Made by a program: the position numbers and the translations under genes. Below are positions 13,996-25,700 of a DNA stretch of 64,000 nucleotides, in pieces. The notes beneath the pieces are model-generated. The model worked only from the letters and a program-made list of their open reading frames with translations. It was not told where the DNA came from and made no database searches. How positions within the stretch are numbered: position 1 is the stretch's first letter; each line of letters begins with the position of its first letter. The stretch is from Saccoglossus kowalevskii. Its lineage: Eukaryota > Hemichordata > Enteropneusta > Harrimaniidae. The stretch is from contig NW_003137828.1 of the NCBI RefSeq assembly GCF_000003605.2, positions 441,239-505,238 of the forward strand, read 5' to 3'.

Positions 13996-14885
13996 CTTGC
14001 AATAGACCTTTGTCACTAAGTTACCAATACATTGACAGGTTGTGACGTCAGAGCGATGTTTTTATGAATAGATATCAAATATATCATAATATGTCATATG
14101 TTGGCAAAATGCAAATTATGGTTGTAGAGTGTATTTTAATGATTTCTGGTTAGGACAGTCATTGTGATTGTAATCATTCCTAAAAGTGACATAGGTAATT
14201 ACGCTGAGCCGCCCCCGGGACGTCATACATATAATATAATGGGCGCTGATTTCATCCTCGTGTCGCGGTTATGGCTTGCACGTGTAACCTTATTAGTGTA
14301 AGAGACATACACATATCCGTTAACGACCGATTAAACCGTTGGGTCTGTGATTAAACCAAGTTACAATAAACTGTGATTCCTCTTGTGTACTATATTTATT
14401 TTCTTGTCACCATGGTGACGATTCAGCTAGGTTAGTTGCCATGTCATCAACGGCCACCAATCCTACCATAATTATATTTTTCATTTTTAGTCTACCTCTA
14501 CATTGTTCTTGTGACCAATTTGTTTCAATGGCGTGATATTTCTGTCGAAGTACACTTAGTACTGTAATAAACATGTGTCTAATTCGATCAACTCCAGCCC
14601 TATGTAAGACATTTCAATGACTTTTTTTCTAACTACTAAGATTGATCGATTTCAATACCGTGTCGCCTATCATCACGTCCGCATGCGGTCGCAGTGACAC
14701 CACACCGATTACTGGAATAATTGTGAACACCAACATGTTACAGTTTTACATTATCAAGAATTATGCGTAACTATGTTGTGATGTGGCCCGTCAACATTTA
14801 GGGAGTATCTGATGCATGGCCGATGAAATGAACCATGGAGACTGACACTATCCTTTAAAATAATATTATTTTGTATTTCTTCTAG
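13996..14885. other. Upstream of receptor exons, no exon assigned
   Basis: No secure coding exon. A short ATG frame at 14239 (MGADFILVSRLWLARVTLLV) has a hydrophobic stretch and a gtgtaag donor, but its phase is wrong for joining 14886. I cannot tell a promoter from background. Confidence 0.3.
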
Positions 14886-14977
14886 GTCGAAGAATTCCAG
14901 CGTGGATGAGGAACAGTCCCTGCTTATAGATTCCTTGATGGACAAGTACGATCGACGAATACGACCAAATAGTAAAG
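14886..14977 (+). CDS. Receptor exon: N-terminal helix of ligand-binding domain
   Basis: The acceptor is ttgtatttcttctag and the donor is AAAG/gtaatg. It enters with one base of a split codon and leaves after one base. It encodes [20 protein letters not shown] and RPNSK, the amphipathic helix and the Y-D-x-R-I-R-P-N motif that opens the mature domain in glycine and GABA-A receptors. The phase requires an upstream exon ending two bases into a codon; I could not identify it. Confidence 0.9.
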
Positions 14978-17900
14978 GTAATGTACACGGATATCTTATT
15001 CCAAAAAACTTCAGTTGTTGTAGCTTATTAATCACAAATAGGGAAAAGTTTAAGGGGCTGGTCTTTGCTGCAAAGGTCAATGTGTGACCCGTGTGTAAAA
15101 ATTTGGTGTTCGCGAATTCACTCGTTACATGACAATTAACTTAACGATTAAATGTGTGTAACTAACCTGGAACGTTAATTTATTATAATATGTGCTATAC
15201 GAGGTCAATTATTTAAGTCATTCATCTGAACTGTGTATCCATGGTGACCAAACCATAATTCTGTAATACATATAGCAAGTCAGCGAGCTCTAGCCAATGT
15301 ATAAGTAATCTCGGCTAGATTAAATGCTATTTAAATAATCGTCATTTAAAATAATTGGAATCGAACGGCAGTTTCAGGTTTGGTGAACTGACCACGAAAA
15401 CCTCGAGCATTTGTTGCTGCTTTGTCTTAAGTTGGCATTGCTGCCATCTTGAATTCGCCACAAAAGAAATAAAAGTCGCAATTAGAGGCCGCAAAATATT
15501 ACAAATTACGTAACGAAGTGTCTATCTACCTTGAGTTACGCGTCAATTGCGTATTGATCGCAAGAACTGGTCTGCTTTGAAATAAACAAGTACGTAGTCA
15601 CTCTTCATGACTGCGTAGGGCGTAGTGTTGATTACATCTATTACATTTAACTGAGCCCAGTCTACATTCATTGATGTCTCTATTTCATTGACAGGCAATC
15701 CAGTAAAAGTTTACGTCGACATGTTCATTACAAGTTTTGATTCTATCAGGGAAACGACAATGGTAAGAAAAATAACAACGCAAATCAATACAAAAACAGT
15801 CACAATGTGCGCAAAAGAAAGAAGGTGTTCCCGTGTATTTTTCTTTTATCTTAGAGACGATTGTCTTTTAGAGGTTAACACTCGAATGTCGAACAAATTT
15901 GAAAAGAGTTAACTGGTCGGGCACGTTTTGGTCGCACACATACACGTGTATACCATTACAACAAATATTTTAAATCGTATCCTTTCAATATCTCAACCGT
16001 GTACGTTTCAATTATATATTGTAAGTACTAGTCTATTCTATAAATAATTGATCTAGGGTTGGCCCACCTTTAGTTCGAGTGTAATGAACGTATATTTACT
16101 CACAAATGTAATCCTTTCTATTTTGAAGAAAACATATATGTTTCTTATGAATGGCATGATTATTTTCTTTACTGTATACCAGAATAACCAAGCCATGTGG
16201 ATTGTCCGATTTTGAAATAGCGTCTGGTACATTTTTAAATATTGTCAGTACCCGTATACTAGTTGAATATTCTTCATTCTGGAGACTTTTACTCCGTGGT
16301 GATATAGTCAATATTTGGTTTTGAATGCTATACAAACAACACTACAATTTGTTGGAGTAAACATAACAATTTTGTTTGATATTTGGTTTTAACAATCCCG
16401 TGATATAAAGAGAGTTTAATTGTAGTGCCGGACATGTGTATGTTTCAATTATTAGGACTATGCAGTAACGATGTACTTTCGTCAGCATTGGAATGACACT
16501 CGACTTGCATTCAACGACACCGAGACAATTGTCGTAACGGATAATGTGAGAGAACGGTTCTGGGTGCCTGATTTGTTCTTTGTTAACGTGAAGCGTGCCA
16601 ACTTTCATTACGTAACGAGAGACAACGTCTTTTTCAGAGTACACCCGACGGGTCTCATACTATACAGCGTACGGTGAGTGTCACATTAACAAATCTAAGC
16701 AGCGTCTAGACCTTTTATAATGACAAATGCAGATCATTTCACATATATAAAAGCACTGGACACCATATCGCGTTCAATCTTTGGCATTAGGCTAACGAGA
16801 TTATGTTATCTATTTGAAATATCCCCTATAGCCGTTTTGTTGTAGATTTCTGTCTGTGCTGATGCTTAATGTGACGCTTTCATCGCATTACGGACGAAAG
16901 AGTACGTTCCATTACTTCAAAACCATGCCTCATTTGGCGACATGTCGTTTTCACTGCTTAATAATTAATTTATCATTTATAACCTTAGTTGTTCATGACT
17001 GGGTTCCTGTATTGAGCAATATTTCCAATAATAAGACATTAAGGTTGTAATTTAGTCTGGATAATGAAGTTAAAGGCAGTCTGTAATGTATAATTATTGG
17101 TTTACATTACACAAAAGTGATTTAATGTTTGTCGGTCACGTTTTAAAGTTATCGACCATTAGTGTGTTCTCTTCGGCGAGTTACTGACATACAGATATGT
17201 TTAATGTGTCATCTAGTTCTAGTTCTCACTTCCTGACACGCCAGTAATATAACAGAACATCTTGCATTGACATATATATCTTGAGAAACATCTTACTATG
17301 GTTATGGCATTTGTAATTTGGTGAAATCAAATTCCCATTTTATAAAGGGTAAAAACGAAAGAAATCTGGATCACAACACCATAGTGTGTGCTTTCAGATG
17401 TCACATACTGTGTTTTTTTTTTTTTTTTTTGTATACCTCGCTCCCAGTCAACAAGCTGACGCACCTTGATCTTAGTAATTCCATTTTAACTCAAGATTCT
17501 AACATCTGTCATGTTATAGGGCACACTATCGACCGTATCGCATTAAACTGACTACTTACCTTGCGCATTTTAATGGGAATTGTTGGTAAAATAAAAAGTC
17601 TACGTTTTAACAACAAATAATAAAATAACACACGTTGGTAATACTTGTTTAATAGACACACGAAACAGTTTTACTGAATTTTATCTAGTGTTTTGAAAGG
17701 AATTCGATAAGGAATTGTAGAGTCGTTATTTCGAATCTTGAAGCATTAAAATATAACACTTTTCACATCAATGATAAGTACTATATGTTAGGCAATTACA
17801 GTATTGATATTGTCTATTATATTGTCTATTATATTGTCTATTATATTGTCTATGCTAAAATTGATACACTGACTTGTCGTGGAAGGTTTTCAGGCAGCAT

Positions 17901-19748
17901 TTATGTCATTCTTAAAGACCCGGAGGCGTGGTACAACATGGAATCATTTTGATGTGAATACCCATAATACGTTTGTCAGATTCATGTATTTTACGTCTAT
18001 CGAAAATAATTCGTACATACACTTATGACTGGGGTTTATTATATCCTAGTTTATATATGATAGAACGTTGCTTTAGTGTTTGACAACATTATAGTAAAAC
18101 AGACTTTTGATTTCACATCGACAGTTATATCGTGGTAAGGATATTTACTGTGTATGTTCATAAAAGTTTCAATTAATCAATAAATCGTCTAAGGTGATCC
18201 AATATCTAAAACACATATTTCCTTTCCAAATATGCGTTGCATACACCTTGACTATTGGGTATACCCCTCTACTGGTCTCTAATGTATAATGATACGCACT
18301 GTTGTTCGTTGTCAACAGTTACTACCGAATACAGAAGTTATTAGTGATGGGCTCATCTTGAAGATACCTCTGAATTTTTGCGTTGTGCATGACCGACCCG
18401 GTGATGTTACTTTACCAACAACAAGGCTTTTGAATAAATATTGATTGCCTCTAATCTCTGCTATCTCGGGTATAATGTATATATGATTGGTAGTCCTAAT
18501 GTCCGTCACAGTGAGTAGGTGTAGTCGCTTGAATGAGTCTAAGTAATTAGAGATTGATAACGCAGATTAAATCCGATTAGAAGTATATTTTTGGTGCAGA
18601 GCTGAATGACGCAAATAAGAATCTTTCAATCAACTGGATGTCTGTGCATTTATGTCTGGTGCGTATGACGCAATTACACAAAACGTTTCTGACTTATGGT
18701 GGACAGTTGTATTGTTTCTACTCATTGAAGTATAAGAAGTTAAGAAAGCTAATTATAGAGTATATGTAATTTTTCTATACTCCCATACAATTGAGGTACA
18801 TAAAATAGCAATAATAATAATGAACTATTTTCCAAGAAACAAATCCGAAATAACTTAAAAACTGCAATGTTTGCATTTTATTTTTTAATTTTGTATTCGT
18901 TTCTAAGTTGAAGATATTTCCCCATATTTCAAAATTGTGCTTGGCGAAATAGGATGAAAACATCGTATATTGTTATTGATATTCATCTTAAACTTGTTAC
19001 AATTTTTCAACTATATGACATATACCTCAGTACGTTCTCAGAGCTATAATATTTTCCTATTGTGTTCAATGGGTGTAGTTTCCCATAATGCATTACACAT
19101 ATGCTCAGAAATGCAAAACTTGAATTCTTCAACTCCATTAAAGATCATCGGGATTTATTAAGGTTCAGTAACCAATGAGGTGATATGCTAAGCTGCTTGT
19201 AATCTGCTCTTTTCGTCTATCGGATACATTATTTGATTTTTTTGTTGGTATATGAGATTATTTGAATCAGATTGATAAATACTTTTCAAACTTTATAAAC
19301 TTTATATCACTAAACTTTATAGCACTATTATCACAAACGTTTACGTTCTTTAAAATACTGCAGCAAACAAAATGCAGAGTAAAATGTATGGTCACCAAAC
19401 TAATTTTCACACATTTTACCACTGGCCCCATGTGATAAAAAGATTTTGTCAAAATTCTAAATTTTGTCGAGATTGGTTTGGTGAAAAATCATACTCAGTT
19501 ATAGGCACTCATGGTTGATCTGAATAACGGAAATTCTGATGATTATTATTTTTTTATGAAATAATATTTTAACATGTAGAAATATAGTTTCGAAAGGACC
19601 CACTTTCCCCCTCAAAACAATTATTTCATGAGGATACCTCAAAGTATGCACGAATACAGTACAGCTGAAGTATCGACCGACGCGCAGCGAAGGTCGATGC
19701 GACGGCGTACTTTCTGAATGCATACTTTGAGGTATCCTCGTAATAACC

Positions 19749-19780
<32 letters not shown>

Positions 19781-22700
19781 CATCTTTTCCTTCAAAGGAT
19801 ACATCATGAGAATGCCGAAAACCAACAAGTTTAGAACAGAATCAGCGAACATCTTTGTGTGGAGTCCGGTCAAACCCTGGTGGCAGCCATGTTTGTTTTT
19901 ATTATTAGAGGACGATTACGCGCGTAATCATTTCATATTTGGAATTCGCATTTCCTAATATGGTAGTATAGGAAAATACTCCGTAAAATACCGCAAAATT
20001 ACGGCACACTGTAACTTATGGCGTTACGGTGACAGATGTATAATAATATAAAGTACAAAATTGTGCTGTTTTTGTGGACTGGTTATTTTAGCATAATTAT
20101 TTGAACGAGATCTACTAGCTATATCCACGGCTAAATAAAACAATATGTTAATGACAGTTTGTTTTTAAATGTTATCTTATACATTTTACGTTATCTATTC
20201 GTTTTCCTTTTTGTTTATAATCGGTGGTTCTAAGAATGACATTCAAATGTTATGAAATATGTAGACGTTGGGGGATATCTATGCATAATTTAGATGCTTC
20301 TTTTTTCAAAGATTCACTGAACTTCTGTAGCTTAAGGCTATGGATCGCAGTGTATTTATTTAAACTAATCTTTAATTCGTTGTTTGTTTTCCAGAAACAT
20401 GAACTATTTTGCTCGGTCTTCGCTTCCAGTATTGACATATTCAATACACATAGATGTAGTATATTTTAGACAGGCTTGGTGTTGGTTGTGTGCCTGTTCT
20501 GATAACTAGTATGCAAATATATGCATATATATTTCATGTTTATCACCTCATGTACAAATAATATCAAACAAAATCTTTTAAACCAGGTCTTTGTGTGATA
20601 ACGTTCATCTACTTTTCACAGTACGGACAATATTACATGTTAAGCCTTTAATCAATCAAACACTATTTACGAATCACGCTGTAGTGCCATATAATATACC
20701 GATTCCATTTAACATAATATATGTGTACCATATCTATATTGATATCTTGCTCAGCCAAAGTTACTATATCTTTAATTGATATTCGTGTCACGATTTCCGG
20801 GTTACTCAATTTTTTACTTCAAAGTCAAGAAACGTATTCTATTTCGATTGTATTCTCACGTGCATTCGCCTTGCATCTGTTAGCAGATCGGCTTCGGAAT
20901 GTGCATTGTATTTGTTACAGTTGTACACGTGTTTGCCACTTATTTGTGCGCAAAAAACAATTGGTGTAGTTATAAAACATTGAGTTTATTCTTTTACATT
21001 GACCGTGCAGCTGTCACTTATTATCGACGCGTGTGAGTTGGTCATTCTGATTACTATGGTAACGTCAACTTCTAGTTACCTGTCATTTAGAATATTCCAC
21101 TTTCTGCTTTAGTATTCGGTGAAATTGACACACTAGTTTCTATTTTTAGATTGTTGTATCTTATAAGGTCATCAGTGTAATTAAATGCAATGTATCCGTA
21201 CTTTTACTGTATCGATACTGACTGAGTGATTGACAATAAAACGCAACCTTCCGTCGATCAACCATACCCATATATTAGTGTATTACAACTATATGGATAT
21301 GGCACATAAAGTAGCATATACTAGTACACTACAGTGTATAGTGTATGGTGTATAATTCATAGTGTATAGTTTATACGTATAATGACCAGCTTGAAATAAA
21401 GACATACTAAGTTTCAGATAACAAATAATTAATGCTAGTAACTAATACCGGTACCGGTATTGCTTGTAACCTAGCTTCTCATATTTAGACGATCTCTCAC
21501 GATAATATCGTTTGCTTGAATCTCCTCTTACCAGTGAATGAGTGTGGCATACGTATTTCCGTTTCCGGTCCGATGGTTCATCGTTTACACGTTTTTCATA
21601 GTTGTAATTTATATCAATTCAATCGTATCGTCTCCAGATGTCGTGTGATGCACACGTGACCAATAAGTGCAAATGAGAAAAAACAATAACAGCGCTTGTA
21701 CCTAGTGATATTCAAATTTGTTTCAATAACAGATCTACAATCCAACTGAACTTGTCGCTGTATTTTAGATAGCTTTGGCAAGTCACACAAATGCGATACT
21801 CTGATAATTTTTAAAAGAACACTTGATATACAACATTATGTGGTGTTTAGGCCATGAAAGGTCATGGCTTTGAGATAAATGTGTTTCGCTTTTAATTTTA
21901 AGTTTTTTGTTTACATCCAATTTTCAGACTGAGTTTAACATTGTCCTGTCACATGACTTTGGAAGACTTCCCCATGGATAGACAGTTTTGTGGAATACAA
22001 ATCGAGCCGTGTAAGTAATGCTATATTGTGTCAGTTTAACCTATATCCATTACGTGCACAAGACACGTGATTTAACTGACACTTGGGACGTGAACCCACG
22101 TCGTTTTGCGCAGCAGTAAGTAATCTCTAAAGATTTGGATGACAGGAATCATATTGACAATCTAACGAACAGTAATCGGCAGTTAGAGAGTGTATCTTTT
22201 GATTTGGCATGTGTGTCAAATACATGCGTGATAAATATGTGCTGCTGACTGCCGATCGCAAATTAGCATGTTAGTGAGTATGCCGTTGAATTAGCGCCGA
22301 TAATTCGCCATTCATTATCTGTATTTGACACCGGACTAAAATTCGCGCCCTCTAGCGACAAAACATGGCGTACGGGGCCATGTTATTTTGTTTTGTTTTT
22401 AAAGATTTGCTATTTTTATAAAATAAAAAACGACTAACTGACCAAACTGAATAATCCATTTGTACAATATGCCTTACATCACTTCATCATCAATGGTCGC
22501 CACTTCCCGCAAATCACTAAAAGGTGTGCGACATGCAAATGGGTTTCTGTCGCATCCACCCAAATGACTGTCAAGAATCAGACGCCTTTCAGAAAATGTC
22601 ATAGAAGAGGTAATCCTATTTACAGTTGTCGGGGAAGTGACTACCATTCATTTGCCTGATGTATGTTATATTGTGATGTGGAGCGGACACAATATTTTCT

Positions 22701-25700
22701 GACACTACCGACCAGTTACAGTGACAATGTTGTTCATTACGTTGGTTGCACCGTTAGATTTAATTACTGTTGGATCAGTTACAAAGTACATTGTATAATT
22801 ATGGACATGCTGTACATTTCTCGACGATCTTTCTTTTTTAGAACATATGAAGCTTGCATTTTGAATTAGTGTTTAGTTCTTACAAATTCCAATAAAAACA
22901 ATATATATTACATGACCGTCCCGAACCAGGACAGTGTCACACGATGTGCAATGTTTTTATATTTCCATCGAATATATTTTATCACAGATGGCTACACAAC
23001 AAAGGACATTGAGCTGTATTGGCAAGATTCTAATGCTGTGGCGTGGGACCCCGAACTGAAGATGGCGCAATACGTACTAGAAGGATCTGATCTATCGGAG
23101 CGAATACAAGACTACAGTACAGGTATATAGCAGTAAATCGTCCTCAGTTGGCATGTGTTTATGTATATGTTGAACAGTTATAAGTAGTTCAATTCGGTGT
23201 ACAATTTATCCGAAAATCAATCGATATTTTTTGAGGCTGTAAGGTCATGACATAAGTGAAAATGAATCACGTGGCATCATATACAGCTTAATGGGGGGGA
23301 TTTCGTTGTTACTGTATTTGTCACGTGCCTTTGGCTGTTACATAGTATTCAAAACATTCAACTGATGATCAAAATACATGCGATAGTGTACAACTCATTG
23401 CTTCATCGATCATATACTATTGTATGTTGTCTTATTATAAGTTTAGTTTAGGCCACACTGATTTAATTTTATGGATGACATCCTCTGGAGACCCCAAAAC
23501 TAATGCGAGAGGGCGAAAAAAAAATCCTGCCAAAAAATAAATCCTACTAAAACCACAGGACTACGGAGCTGCTATTACGAATTGGACCACAATGTACCAA
23601 AAAACAACAAGAAGTCTTTATTTGTAGGAGGCACATGTTGATATACACATCTCGTACTGTATTACTGTCACAGGTATAACCATTTCAGACAAGCTCTAGT
23701 ACATGTAGTCATGATGAAGTACCTTCAGTCAAAAACACTGCATGCAAGGTACAACATGGACATCATTTTCAGTACAAGTCAAGGCGGAATGTACATATCA
23801 CTACTTTATGACAATAACTAACAAAACATTGCAATGATACAGAAATGTCCTTGATTGCTCCTATCTACACAGTGGGGGTTAGCTTTAACCAATCTCTCGT
23901 ATAGCTGTGTAAACGTCATATCTCCCTGGCCGACGTCAATTGCGTACCAGTCTACAACAATCTCTCTGTTTTTCCTCTGAAGTGTTATGCTCACGTATTC
24001 CCGGCAACGCAATACGCATGTGCAGAAGATCATTTACGACAAAATTTGCACGTTTTTAGATAGTCCAAAAAGAGTTTTACGACAAGCCCGCGCTTTGCGA
24101 CAATATGAGTCGGCAAGTTCCGGACAGAAAACCGATCTGTAGAGACTCGTCGTCGGAGATTTTTTTTTTTTTTTTTTTTTTTGAGAAAAGGCGAAAACTA
24201 ATGCGCGCGTGGATGTCATCCATACAATTAAGTCGGTGTGGCCTTATAATAAACCACTTCCCAGCATGCAATAGCAATGGAACAACAATATTTTAAAATT
24301 ACTCGAACTACCTTTGTGAAAAATTATGTGTTTGTCGTATTTAACCTATTGTTCTATTTGTTACAGGTTTCTTTGGGCACGTGAATGTGGTATTTGTCCT
24401 AACACGCCAGCTTGGATTTTATGTATTGCAAACTTATATACCCAGTATCTTACTGGTGGTGTTATCATGGGTATCGTTTTGGATTGATGTCACCGCTGCG
24501 CCTGCGCGCGTCGCTCTAGGAATAACAACGGTTTTGACCTTGACGACGCAAGGCTCTGGTGTCAGGTCTGAGTTGCCGAAAGTTGCCTACGCAAAAGTAA
24601 GCTATATATGTGACGCGAGTATTTTTACTGTACTGTACTACGTATTCCCATACTAGGTCATCTAGGGTATATATGTATAAATACCGAACGTTGTTTGGAC
24701 AATCCTTATACTTGGAGATCTTAAATTTTACGTCGGATTACTTTAATGGGGGTGAGCCCGCCATTATATTTTCATTCAACGTTGATCGCGAAGACGATGA
24801 TGCCGCCCTTCAAATTGGAGGCTGTACATACATACAACATTACGTATTACACAAATCCAACTTTTTAACATGAAATGGCAAATAATTTGATTTCATCTCT
24901 AGACTGATGATTATTTCTTTGCAGGCGATAGATATCTGGATGGCTGCCTGTTTGGTGTTCGTCTTTGCTGCTCTGGTGGAATTCGCGCTTGTCAACTATC
25001 TCAATGCCCTTGGCACCAGTAGACAGAATCTTAGTAAATTGTTGAAAGAGCAGCTGGCAAAACAAAGAGATATGAATTCAAGTGAATCAGAATTCAAAGA
25101 AATGGTAGGTTGTCGTCTGCGTCAGCTGGTTGTCGTCTGCGTCAGCTGGTTGTCGTCTGCAATGTTTAAAAAATATTTTATTCCTAACTATGTTAAAGCG
25201 GGAGTGTCGGGAATTGAGTCCCAAGCGTCGATAACAACGCAAAGTCTCATGGGTAGACGCTTTTTTGTAAACAATGACACGCCACGGCTGTCTGACGCAT
25301 GCGCAGGTGACGACTCCATCAGATTGTGATGCGTTATGACCGCCTTTGACGTGCAAGACGGGGTCGTACGTCATATAACATGTTTATGACCGTTTTCAAT
25401 TATTGAGAACTCTTTAAATACGGGATGGTGTGAAAAACCTTCTAACCCGCCAGAACAATGTGAGATAGTAAATAGCAGATATAATAAAGTCTGACGCTGT
25501 CCCTGCGTTATTTTCACATTTTACATCCACTCCCGACATTTCGAAATTCCTGACAACAAATAGACTCTACAGACGATGACATCGGCAAGCACTTTTCGCA
25601 AGTACACCAGTCTATCGTATTTAGCCTCTCTACTCGCCAGTTTCCTCCATATCCATACTCGGGCTCAGTGTCCGTATCATTGCTACTCTCTCTTTCCTCT

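Larger units (their letters stand above)
16674..21927 (+). other. Receptor intron of 5.25 kb with repeats
   Basis: The largest intron of the receptor gene (gtgagt to ttttcag). It contains an 18-base T run (17413-17430), a 12-bp tandem repeat (17809-17853) and the reverse-orientation dispersed repeat (19630-20050). No exon is needed here, since the reading phase joins cleanly from 16673 to 21928. Confidence 0.85.

Noticed and set aside
25105-25329. Extension of receptor exon M3 past 25104
   Set aside because: A gtaggt donor follows ATG, the next exon joins in phase, and the extension is tandem repeat and MITE sequence.
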